From Streptomyces cellulosae (lineage in GTDB: Bacteria > Actinomycetota > Actinomycetes > Streptomycetales > Streptomycetaceae), in NCBI GenBank assembly GCA_014655195.1, contig BNBH01000026.1:23100-87099 (forward strand): a stretch of DNA of 64,000 nucleotides. Direction: 5' to 3'. Below, piece after piece: positions 43,404-51,005 of the stretch. The position numbers and the translations under genes were made by a program. Position 1 is the stretch's first letter; each line of letters begins with the position of its first letter. The notes under the pieces are model-generated. The model did no database searches. It was not told the origin of the DNA and saw only the letters and a program-made list of their open reading frames with translations.

Positions 43404-44255
43404 ATGGCCAGGTACGCGTACGTGGTGGCCGACGTCTTCACCGACGTCCCGTTGCAGGGCAATCCGACCGCCGTCTTCCTGGATGCCGGGGGCCTCTCGC
43501 CCGCCCGCATGCAGCAGATCGCACAGGAGATGCATCTGTCGGAGACCGTTTTCGTCCTGCCCCCGGAGAACGACGGCGACGTACGGGTCCGTATCTTCAC
43601 TCCCGTCAACGAGCTTCCCTTCGCCGGGCATCCGACGCTCGGCGCGGCCGTGGTGCTGGGTGAGTCGCACGAGGCCAAGGAGCTCCGGATGGAGACCGCC
43701 AAGGGCACCGTCACGTTCGAGCTGCAGCGCGACGAGGCAGGTCGCACCGTCGCGGCCGCCATGTGGCAGCCACTGCCGGTATGGCGGACCTATGACCGGG
43801 CGGACGAACTCCTCGCCGCTCTCGACCTGACGGACACGGGAAGCACGTTGCCCGTGGAGGTGTACGACAACGGGCCACGACACGTCTTCGTGGGCATGGA
43901 CGACGTGCCCGCGCTCTCTTCGCTCGAGCCGGACCAGCGCATCCTCGCGCGGTTGCCCGACATGGCCGCCAACTGCTTCGCGGGAGAGGGGAACGGCTGG
44001 AGACTGCGGATGTTCTCGCCGGCGTACGGAGTCGTCGAGGATGCCGCGACGGGCTCGGCCGCAGGGGCCGTCGCGGTACATTTGGCGCGGCACGGACTGG
44101 CGCCGTTCGGGGAGTGGATCGACATCCGCCAGGGCATCGAGATAGGACGCCCGTCGACGATGCGCGCCCGGGTGACGGGCACGCCGCACCGGATCGATGC
44201 GGTGCAGGTGGCGGGATCCGCTGTCGTCGTCGCCCGAGCCACACTGTTCACGTGA
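43404..44255 (+). CDS. phzF: PhzF isomerase
   Basis: This 283-residue diaminopimelate-epimerase-fold protein has the catalytic Glu47 (HLSETVFVLP, equivalent to Glu45 in Pseudomonas), FAGHPTLGAA and EDAATGSAAGAVAVHLA. It converts 2,3-dihydro-3-hydroxyanthranilate to the reactive aminoketone that PhzB condenses. It follows the asparaginase-like gene by 15 bp. Its distant place from phzC-D-E-G fits scrambled orders seen in actinobacterial phenazine clusters. Confidence 0.95.
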   Translation: MARYAYVVADVFTDVPLQGNPTAVFLDAGGLSPARMQQIAQEMHLSETVFVLPPENDGDVRVRIFTPVNELPFAGHPTLGAAVVLGESHEAKELRMETAKGTVTFELQRDEAGRTVAAAMWQPLPVWRTYDRADELLAALDLTDTGSTLPVEVYDNGPRHVFVGMDDVPALSSLEPDQRILARLPDMAANCFAGEGNGWRLRMFSPAYGVVEDAATGSAAGAVAVHLARHGLAPFGEWIDIRQGIEIGRPSTMRARVTGTPHRIDAVQVAGSAVVVARATLFT

Positions 44256-44292
44256 GCCGCAGGAACTGCAGGAGGCGGAAGGGGTGGGTGCG

Positions 44293-45669
44293 GTGACGAC
44301 GGCCGAGGACGGAGGGCTGTTCGCGTTACCGCCGACCACCCGTCCGCCGGACCCACGGGGCACGGAATCCGGTTCCCCCCGCTCCGATGCTCCGCTCGCC
44401 GTCCGCATGCGCCCTCGTTCGCTCCAGGAGGTCGTCGGTCAGGCGCACCTGTTGCGTCCCGGTGCGCCCCTGCGGCGGCTGGCCGAGGGAGGGCACGCGA
44501 CGTCTGTGCTGTTGTACGGCCCTTCGGGAACGGGGAAGACCACCCTGGCGCGTTTGACGGCCGACGTCGCAGACCGTCACTTCGTCGCCCTCTCGGCGCT
44601 GAACACCGGTGTGAAGGAACTGCGGTCCGTGATGGACGAGGCCCGTCTTCGGTGGGGGCGGCACGGCCGGAGGACCGTTCTCTTCATCGACGAGGTGCAC
44701 CGGTTCTCCAGGACGCAGCAGGACGCCCTGCTCGGCGCCGTGGAGGACGGGCACGTCCTGCTCGTCGCCGCCACGACGGAGAACCCGTCGTTCTCGGTGG
44801 TGTCTCCGCTCCTCTCCCGCCTGTTGGTGCTCCAGCTCCACCCGCTGACCGACACGGAACTCAGGGAGCTGCTCCGCAGAGCGGTGCAGGACGGGAGAGG
44901 CCTCGACGGCGCGGTCGCGCTGGCACCCGAGGCGGAGGACGCCTTGGTGCGTCTCGCGGCGGGTGACGCCCGGAGCGCGCTGACGGCGCTGGAAGCCTGT
45001 GCCTCCGGAGTGGCCTGCGCCGGCGGCACCGTGGTCGACGTCGAAGCGGTGGATCGCGCCGTCAGCGAAGCCACCGTGCGCTACGACCGGCAGGGCGATC
45101 AACACCACGATGTCGTCAGCGCGTTCATCAAGTCGATCCGGGGGTCGGACCCCGACGCCGCACTGCACTACCTGGCCCGCATGCTCGTCGCCGGTGAGGA
45201 CCCGCGCTTCGTCGCGCGTCGTCTGCTGGTGCACGCGAGCGAGGACATCGGGCTGGCCGACCCCACGGCACTGCAGGCCGCGGTCGCCGCCGCCCAGACG
45301 GTGCAGTTCATCGGCATGCCCGAGGCAAGGCTGGCTCTGGCGCAGGCAACGGTTCACCTGGCCACGGCGCCCAAGTCGAACAGCGTGCTCGCCGGCATCG
45401 ACGCGGCCATGTCCGACGTCCGGGCGGGCGCCCTGGGCGAGGTCCCCGCCCACCTGCGGCACAGCCGCCACACCGGCGCCAAGGAACGGGGAAACGGCGT
45501 CGGTTACCGCTATCCCCACAGGGTGCCCGAGGGAGTGGTGACGCAGCAGTACCCGCCCGCCGACCTGAGGGGCAAGGACTACTACCGCCCTACGCAACGC
45601 GGTGGGGAACGCGACCTGCGTGACCGTCTCAGCAGACTGCGTCGCGTCGTTCGGGGCGTGGAGGAGTGA
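44293..45669 (+). CDS. rarA: RarA/MgsA-family replication-associated AAA+ ATPase
   Basis: This 458-residue protein of the clamp-loader-like RarA (MgsA/WRNIP1) family has VRMRPRSLQEVVGQAHLL, Walker A YGPSGTGKTTLA (about 75-85), Walker B LFIDEVHRF, sensor ATTENPSF, and the RarA C-terminal tetramer region (FIKSIRGSDPDAALHYLARML, LRHSRHTGAKERGNGVGYRYPH). It acts at stalled replication forks. It is 37 bp after phzF. Codon 12 is TTA (44326-44328), so translation should require bldA. A cluster-linked copy suggests protection from DNA-damaging phenazines. Confidence 0.9.
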   Translation: MTTAEDGGLFALPPTTRPPDPRGTESGSPRSDAPLAVRMRPRSLQEVVGQAHLLRPGAPLRRLAEGGHATSVLLYGPSGTGKTTLARLTADVADRHFVALSALNTGVKELRSVMDEARLRWGRHGRRTVLFIDEVHRFSRTQQDALLGAVEDGHVLLVAATTENPSFSVVSPLLSRLLVLQLHPLTDTELRELLRRAVQDGRGLDGAVALAPEAEDALVRLAAGDARSALTALEACASGVACAGGTVVDVEAVDRAVSEATVRYDRQGDQHHDVVSAFIKSIRGSDPDAALHYLARMLVAGEDPRFVARRLLVHASEDIGLADPTALQAAVAAAQTVQFIGMPEARLALAQATVHLATAPKSNSVLAGIDAAMSDVRAGALGEVPAHLRHSRHTGAKERGNGVGYRYPHRVPEGVVTQQYPPADLRGKDYYRPTQRGGERDLRDRLSRLRRVVRGVEE

Positions 45670-45752
45670 CGTCAGGTACGCCGGAACGCCGGTCCGCGGA
45701 TGCGGAACCGGCGCCCCGGTGCGGCCCGGGCGATCTCGGGGCCGCCCTCACC

Positions 45753-46148
45753 TCATGCGACCGCGGTGCCTTCGAGTTCCACCATCTGGCCGGGGATGGC
45801 CAGTCGGGTCACGCCGAGCATGGTGGTGGTCGGCGCGACGCCGGCGGCGCCGAGACGGCCCGCCAGGACGCCGTAGTGCTGGAACAGCAGGTCGACGTCG
45901 GTCGTGTAGACGTTCAGGCGGACGAGGTTCGCCAGCGACATGCCCGCCTCGGCGAGCACCGCCTCGATGTTGTCGACGCTGAGCGCCAGTTGGGCCGCCA
46001 TGTCGCCGTCGTGCTCGGGCTTGCCCTCCTTGCTCATCGCGGTCTGGCCGGAGATGTAGAGGGTGCGGGAGTGGCCGGAGACGACCTCTCCCTGGTTGAA
46101 GCCCATCTCGACCGACCACGACACGGGGTTGACCGCGTTACGTTCCAT
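45753..46148 (-). CDS. RidA/YjgF-family protein
   Basis: This 131-residue RidA-type protein has VSGHSRTLYISGQTAMSKEGKP, QLALSVDNIEAVLAEAGMSLANLVRLNVYTTDV and MLGVTRLAIPGQMVELEGTAVA. The archetype Arg that anchors the substrate is replaced in the text LGVTRLAIPGQMVELEG (RL-A rather than CRPSVEV-like), so deaminase activity cannot be assumed. It is divergent from a WYL regulator, 135 bp apart, and convergent with rarA. Confidence 0.85.
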   Translation of the reverse strand: MERNAVNPVSWSVEMGFNQGEVVSGHSRTLYISGQTAMSKEGKPEHDGDMAAQLALSVDNIEAVLAEAGMSLANLVRLNVYTTDVDLLFQHYGVLAGRLGAAGVAPTTTMLGVTRLAIPGQMVELEGTAVA

Positions 46149-46283
46149 GAACGCACCTGCTCCATTCGGTTCTGTGGAAGTCCCGCACCGGTGGCTCGGT
46201 GTTCACCGTGCTCCGGCGCCGTGCGATGAACCTTGCCAAGAAAACGTGACACCCTTGGTCATGTATTTCGTTAGTGTTTTTTC

Positions 46284-47276
46284 ATGCGCGCCGACCGTCT
46301 GGTGTCCCTCGTCCTCCTGCTGCGTCAACGAGGCCGGATGACCGCGGAGGCACTCGCCCGCGAGCTGGAGGTGTCCACCCGGACCGTGCTGCGGGACATG
46401 GAGGCCCTGTCCGCGGCGGGCGTCCCGGTCTACGCGGAGCGCGGCCGGCACGGCGGGTTCGCCCTGCTGCCGGACTTCCGGACCGCGCTCACCGGACTGA
46501 CCCACGACGAGGCGCTCGCCCTCCTCGTCGCCGGATCGCGGCGCGGGGCGCAGTTGTTCGGACTCGGGTCGGCGCTCGCCTCGGCGGTGTTGAAGGTGGT
46601 CGACGCGCTGCCCGAGGGGCTGCGGGAGACGGCCGCGGGCGCGGCGCAGCGGCTGCTGGTGGATCCGGAGACGGATCTGCTGGCCCGGCCGGTGGCTCCG
46701 GAGGAGGTGCCCGACGCGGTGGCGACGGAGGTGCGGCGGGCGGTGTTCGGCGGGCACCGGCTGCGTATCTACTACGCGGCGGTGAACCAGCCGCCGAAGT
46801 GGCGCACGGTGGACCCGATCGGCCTGGTCACCGTCAGGGACCAGGGCTATCTGCTGGCCAAGCGGGGCATGGAGGACCGGACGTACCGGCTCTCGCGGGT
46901 GTTGGCGGCCGAGCAGCTCGACGAACCGGCGCAACGCTCGGACTCCGTCGACCTGGACCGCGCCTGGCGGGAGCGCGAGGTGCGATTCCGTACGGGCGGC
47001 GACGTCACCTCGGTACTGGTCCGCGTCGACGAGGGCCGCAGGGACCACCTCGTCTCCATCGCCCTCGCCCTGTACGGGGAGCAGACCGACGCCGACGGCA
47101 GCCTCCGGCTCACCCTCGCCTTCCAGGACCCGCGCCACGCCAGATGGGCCCTCTGGCAGTACGCACCCGACGCGGAAGTTCTCGAGCCGAGTTGGCTGCG
47201 CGACACCCTGCGCGACCGTGCGAGAGCCGTGACGGCCCGGTACGACTCCCCCTCCTGCGACGCGCCGACGCCGTGA
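46284..47276 (+). CDS. WYL-domain helix-turn-helix regulator
   Basis: This 330-residue protein has a DeoR-like HTH at residues 1-60 (RLVSLVLLLRQRGRMTAEALARELEVSTRTVLRDMEALSAAGVPVYAERGRHGGFAL), a WYL domain (RLRIYYAAVNQPPKWRTVDPIGLVTVRDQGYLLAKR) and a WCX-like C-terminal extension. WYL domains bind ligands including nucleic acids. It is divergent from ridA and probably controls it; such HTH-WYL/enzyme pairs are common in Streptomyces. It is unlikely to belong to the phenazine cluster. Confidence 0.9.
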   Translation: MRADRLVSLVLLLRQRGRMTAEALARELEVSTRTVLRDMEALSAAGVPVYAERGRHGGFALLPDFRTALTGLTHDEALALLVAGSRRGAQLFGLGSALASAVLKVVDALPEGLRETAAGAAQRLLVDPETDLLARPVAPEEVPDAVATEVRRAVFGGHRLRIYYAAVNQPPKWRTVDPIGLVTVRDQGYLLAKRGMEDRTYRLSRVLAAEQLDEPAQRSDSVDLDRAWREREVRFRTGGDVTSVLVRVDEGRRDHLVSIALALYGEQTDADGSLRLTLAFQDPRHARWALWQYAPDAEVLEPSWLRDTLRDRARAVTARYDSPSCDAPTP

Positions 47277-47536
47277 AGCCCCACCCCTGGGGGAACGGAT
47301 CGTGCAGGCTCCGTGAATGTGTGATGGGCGCGCGCCCTGTCCCCCGCGCCGAAAGGCATATCGAACACACGTGTATCGGTCGTATCGGTAGCCGTGGGAT
47401 GAAGCGTGCGCCCGATGCGTACCGCTCGCATCCATTAGGGTTCCGCAGTGCCGGACGTGGTGTTGCGTGCAGGTGGGGGCCACCGGCTCTTCCCCCGGCC
47501 ACGGGAGATTTCGTACGACGTGAGAGGGTCTGACGG

Positions 47537-47644
47537 GTGAGCGAGACACCACCGAACACCCTGCAATACCGTTTCGACGGACCGGAAGACGCTCCGGTTC
47601 TCATCCTCGGACCGTCCCTCGGCACCACCTGGCACAGGTTGTAG
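47537..47644 (+). pseudogene. Stump of a 3-oxoadipate enol-lactonase gene
   Basis: From GTG 47537 (after GACGG) it reads VSETPPNTLQYRFDGPEDA and PVLILGPSLGTTWH, the start of PcaD/PcaL enol-lactonases of the alpha/beta-hydrolase fold. The frame then ends after two more codons (RL, TAG at 47642). The remaining ~220+ residues, including the nucleophile serine, are gone. The cut coincides with the start of gene-free accessory DNA, so it marks an island border or deletion join. Confidence 0.75.
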
Positions 47645-48279
47645 AAGTCGTCCAGGGGCGTCTATGCCAGTCCAGCGCGGGCATGAAATCGCAGGTCGGA
47701 GCCTTTTGGTCCGAGAGGGTCTGCCCAGTTGGTGATTGCTGTGTGACACGCGGGTGTTAGGGCGAGGCCCCGCCGAGGTCCGTCCTAGCGGGGTCTCCGC
47801 CCGGATCCGTGATACGTCGAAGCCGCACCGGAGCGCTCCGGTGCGGCTTCGACGTGAGGTCGAACTCGTTGGCGCGCACTACGTGGTCGGTGCCTCGAAA
47901 GAGTCCGTGTGCCTGTGACTCTCTCGGGTGCCTGATTCGCGATCGCACCCGCTCATCCGTCCGTGCCGGGGTCGCTTTCCTCCCAGCGTGACCGGGACGT
48001 CTGAGTGCGGGAGCGGTTACGGCCGGATCGGCTGGCTGGGCTACAGGCAGCTGAACTGACCATCTCGGCCTGTGGCCAGGCCACGACTGCATCGCTGTCG
48101 CGTGTGACGTCCTGTGGGCGTCGATCCGTACTCCCCGCAACTACTATGAACGCCGCATCGGGAACCCGCGCGAGATAGTCTCATGCCTCTCGATCGCTAC
48201 TTTGCTCGAGAGGTCGGCCACTTGGTCAGACTCACACGGCCATGATGGCCGCTAGAGGCGCAGTCATAGGCTATGAAGC
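47645..48279. other. 635-bp gene-free stretch at the left edge of the accessory island
   Basis: No frame in this stretch has protein-like text. It holds an imperfect hairpin (47765-47773 with 47788-47796), the 42-bp palindrome at 47814-47855, and two small palindromes, GGCCATGATGGCC (48238-48250) and TCATAGGCTATGA (48264-48276), just before the GNAT gene. The last sits 3 nt before that ATG, with no ribosome-binding site, hinting at a leaderless, operator-controlled message. No tRNA-like fold or att repeat was found. Confidence 0.5.
47814..47855. repeat. 42-bp perfect palindrome
   Basis: The two 21-bp halves meet at 47834/47835 with no loop; the right half reads GCTCCGGTGCGGC and then TTCGACGT. 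It could form a long hairpin or cruciform, and may be a terminator, a transposon-end relic or a protein-binding site. Confidence 0.85.
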
Positions 48280-48735
48280 ATGAAGATCAGGGTCCGTGAC
48301 GCTCATCCAGCCGACGTCGAATGGATGAGCAACAATACCGAGGGCTGGACGGTCACCGTCGAGAAGCAGGAGGGCGCCGCCTCCCTGGCGGAGGCGCTGC
48401 ACGCTCTGATCGCAGAGGATTCCGACCAAGGCGTGCGTATGGGATGGCTTCACTCCAGTCTGCAGCGCGCGACAGGCGGCGAGCCCGGCTACGTCAGACT
48501 CTATGAGCTCCACGTTTCTCCCGCGTTCCGACAAAGGGGAGTGGCACGAGCTTTGGTCGATGAGTTGTTTGCTCGGGTGTCCGATCAAGAGATCATCTTG
48601 TCTGCGTGGGACCGGGAGCTGTACGGAGTGTGGCTTAAGCTCGGATTTTCATACGTCCCTGAACCCGACGAAATGTCAGGGGACTACAGTTACCCCGGTG
48701 ACATGGTGCGCCCACCGGTAGAAGCTTCATCCTGA
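48280..48735 (+). CDS. GNAT-family N-acetyltransferase
   Basis: This 151-residue GNAT protein has VRDAHPADVEWM at the start, the acetyl-CoA pyrophosphate loop as LHVSPAFRQRGVARALVDEL (Q/R-x-x-G-x-A), and the late motif VWLKLGFSYVPE. GC content and codon use are less biased than in neighbours (several AT-ending codons), which suggests recent acquisition. The acceptor is unknown. There is no ribosome-binding site before ATG 48280, but a 13-bp palindrome ends 3 nt upstream. Confidence 0.8.
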   Translation: MKIRVRDAHPADVEWMSNNTEGWTVTVEKQEGAASLAEALHALIAEDSDQGVRMGWLHSSLQRATGGEPGYVRLYELHVSPAFRQRGVARALVDELFARVSDQEIILSAWDRELYGVWLKLGFSYVPEPDEMSGDYSYPGDMVRPPVEASS

Positions 48736-49058
48736 ATGATCCCGCATCGTTGGTCGGCGTAGTCGTTCAGAACCGCTTCCTCGTGAGCCGGCCCTGTCCG
48801 CCATGAGTAACAGCGGCAGCTCTGACTCCGACAGCCGGAAGCGATCAAGCCCCTTTTATTCTTCGGCCTGCGCTTCGGGTACTCCTCCTCGTAAGAGAAA
48901 GCCGCAGGTGCACCGGCATCACGTCCGACCAGCGCACGTTGGCCCTCTAGTGCCATATGAGCCAACGCCAGGTATGCCCCCTTGTATGCGCCCCTTGTAC
49001 CCGTTCTACCGTCACGCCTTTGCCGTGTAGATCCGGCATGTCGTAGGGGGAGCACACA
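48736..49058. other. 323-bp intergenic region before the 461-residue unknown gene
   Basis: This region is lower in GC than the rest and has no convincing coding frame. Near its end the text TATGCCCCCTTG (48973-48984) is repeated with one inserted base as TATGCGCCCCTTG (48985-48997), about 60 bp before GTG 49059. This is a direct-repeat operator candidate or part of a promoter. AGGGGGAG at 49045-49052 is the ribosome-binding site. Confidence 0.4.
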
Positions 49059-50444
49059 GTGACGGACACGTCAGTCGTACTCGAAAACCTGGTGAAGCCC
49101 TGGCACGTGCAGGTCGCCTCGACCACCGCTCTGGCCGGCGCCGTGGCGGACGCTGCGGCCAAGGACGACAAGGAGCGGCTGGAGGACGGACGGGAACCGG
49201 TTCGGCGCAAACCGGAGTTGCGGAGAGTGCCCGCGGTGGAGGTAGGGCAGTCGGTCACCGTGACGCCGTGGGAGGTTCTGCATGCCCTCGGGCGTGCCAC
49301 CGTCCTCTCCCGGCAGGGTGCGGGACGCGGGTTGGCGGAGCACTGGGGGTGTCTGAAGTACTGCCAGGCGTTGGAGGGCAGCTCCGGGAGGTACATGAAG
49401 CTGTCCGAGGAGGGGCTGAACCCGCGTCGGCACTACAAGACCGTTCAGTCCGGTGAGCTGGGCATTGGATTCGCGCTCGCCGTCGCCGAGCGCATCGTCC
49501 GGAAACGGTATCCAGGGCACAGCGTTTCCCTCGTGGACGCCGACATCGCGCTACAGGCCGGCTGGGCGCTGGTGGGCAAGGACGTGCGGCGCAGGGACTG
49601 GGTACGGCAGCGGCCCAACTTCTTCCTGGAGGCGTGGAAGCCGGGCGAGCCGTCGAAGGTCGTTCCCCTCGCCTGTAAAGGGATGCATGGGAAGACTCCC
49701 TACGTGTACACCCAACTGGCCGCCGCCTCGGCGCAGGTGGAAGCGGTGCACGTGGGCCCGTGGAACGAGACGCCGGTGCTGGTGACGTCGACCGAGTTGC
49801 TCGGGCAGGGCGGCATCACCGTTCACATCTTGCAGGCCAACGGCGACGGGGCGTTGGCCTTCGCGCCCGACGATCCGGCTGCGGACGCCGATCGGGCACT
49901 CGACGACCTGAACATCTACCCGGACGTCCGCGTCCCGGACCCTGACGGCGGGGAAGAGCAGAGGGTCAGTGGATTCCAGGTGCAGCCCGACCAGTACGCC
50001 TGGTTCCGGCGCGCTCTCGCGCGTGCGGGAGCTGCCGGGTTGACGGGCTTCACCGGCGGCGGAGAACTCACCGCGCAGTACCTGACGAAACGGCAGGGCC
50101 GCCGGCACTTCGAAGGCTTCACCCATGCCGGTACCGGCATCGTCCAGGACGTGGAAATCGAGATCGGCGGGGTGAACTTCGTCGGCACCGACCATGTGTT
50201 CCGGCTGAACGGCACCCGAGTCGAGGCGTTCTCTGGACTCGCCGAAAACCTCTTCCACCACCTGCGGGACGGCCGGGTGGAGCAATACCGGCGAGAGGCG
50301 CACGCCCTGCGCGCGTCCTGGCGTTCCGCGCGGTTCGAGGACGACTGGAACGGACCTGTGTCCCTACGCGAAGACGGCTCAATCATGGCGATGAGCCTTC
50401 TGCCGGAGACGCCCAGAAAGCGCCGGGCCAAGAAGCGGAGCTGA
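49059..50444 (+). CDS. Unrecognised 461-residue protein upstream of the EACC1-caspase pair
   Basis: I do not recognise this family. It starts VTDTSVVLENLVKPWHVQV, is soluble, and ends in a basic tail (RKRRAKKRS). Residues about 150-225 contain VSLVDADIALQAGWALVG and PNFFLEAWKPGEPSKVVPLACKG. That spacing recalls the D...E-x-K core of PD-(D/E)XK nucleases, but with Ala-Cys where the Glu would be, so any nuclease domain may be dead. GTG 49059 is well placed after AGGGGGAG. A hairpin separates it from the next gene, so it may be a separate transcript of the same island. Confidence 0.65.
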   Translation: MTDTSVVLENLVKPWHVQVASTTALAGAVADAAAKDDKERLEDGREPVRRKPELRRVPAVEVGQSVTVTPWEVLHALGRATVLSRQGAGRGLAEHWGCLKYCQALEGSSGRYMKLSEEGLNPRRHYKTVQSGELGIGFALAVAERIVRKRYPGHSVSLVDADIALQAGWALVGKDVRRRDWVRQRPNFFLEAWKPGEPSKVVPLACKGMHGKTPYVYTQLAAASAQVEAVHVGPWNETPVLVTSTELLGQGGITVHILQANGDGALAFAPDDPAADADRALDDLNIYPDVRVPDPDGGEEQRVSGFQVQPDQYAWFRRALARAGAAGLTGFTGGGELTAQYLTKRQGRRHFEGFTHAGTGIVQDVEIEIGGVNFVGTDHVFRLNGTRVEAFSGLAENLFHHLRDGRVEQYRREAHALRASWRSARFEDDWNGPVSLREDGSIMAMSLLPETPRKRRAKKRS

Positions 50445-50465
50445 CCGGCGGACGACGACCGGAGG

Positions 50466-50507
50466 GGAAGAGCGAGTCTGGCCGAATGCCGTCACCCTCG
50501 CTCTTCC
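50466..50507. terminator. Hairpin between the unknown gene and the EACC1 gene
   Basis: Arms of 11 bp (50466-50476 and 50497-50507; core AAGAGCGAG / CTCGCTCTT) enclose a 20-nt loop. It lies 22 bp after the 461-residue gene's stop and 82 bp before the EACC1 start. It is probably a terminator or attenuator. Confidence 0.55.
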
Positions 50508-50588
50508 ACGACTGTCTCCGCAGGCGCACCTCATGCCAAAGTCACGTGCACAGAGCAGAAAAGCGATGAACGGCAGCAAGGAGAGCCC

Positions 50589-51005
50589 ATGCAGGGCGGG
50601 GGATTCCAGTGGCGACTCGTTGTGCCCACGGGCGGCGACACGCTTCGGCAAGAGCGCCTCACCCGGGACCTGTACGACACGTTACGGGCGGCAGACGGCC
50701 TGGCCGTCGGCTTCGCCGACGAAGAAGCGTCTGCCGAGCCTGGACACAAGGGTGCGGGCGTGGGCGAGGTTGCGCTGTGGGCGGCCACGGCAACCGCTGT
50801 CGCCCGTCCGGCCTCTCAAGTGCTGATCACCCTGATCAAAGAGTGGTGTGCCAAGGAACGGCACCGCAAGGTCGAGGTGTCTTACGGGGAGAACTCGGTC
50901 AAGATCACAGGTCGTCCGGACGCGGCGCAGGAACGGATGGTCCACGAGTTCCTGGCCCGGGCCACCACTGGCGAGGGCCCGGGCCCGGAGGACGGCGCAG
51001 CGTGA
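50589..51005 (+). CDS. EACC1-like (effector-associated constant component) protein
   Basis: This 138-residue protein reads FQWRLVVPTGGDTLRQERLTRDLYDTLRAA, GEVALWAATATAVARPASQVLITLIKEWCAKERHRKVEVSYGENSVKITG. It matches the pattern of EACC1, a small component described by Aravind and colleagues next to caspase and other effectors in NTP-dependent conflict systems. A possible membrane-associating helix lies near residues 62-80. Codon 32 is TTA (50682-50684), so it needs the bldA tRNA. AAGGAGAG precedes ATG 50589. Its stop overlaps the caspase-helicase start (GTGA). Confidence 0.75.
   Translation: MQGGGFQWRLVVPTGGDTLRQERLTRDLYDTLRAADGLAVGFADEEASAEPGHKGAGVGEVALWAATATAVARPASQVLITLIKEWCAKERHRKVEVSYGENSVKITGRPDAAQERMVHEFLARATTGEGPGPEDGAA

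Noticed and set aside
45753..47276. ridA and WYL genes as the right end of the phenazine cluster
   Set aside because: RidA could in principle handle reactive enamines, but the ridA/WYL pair is a common free-standing unit, is in the opposite orientation and has its own divergent promoter.
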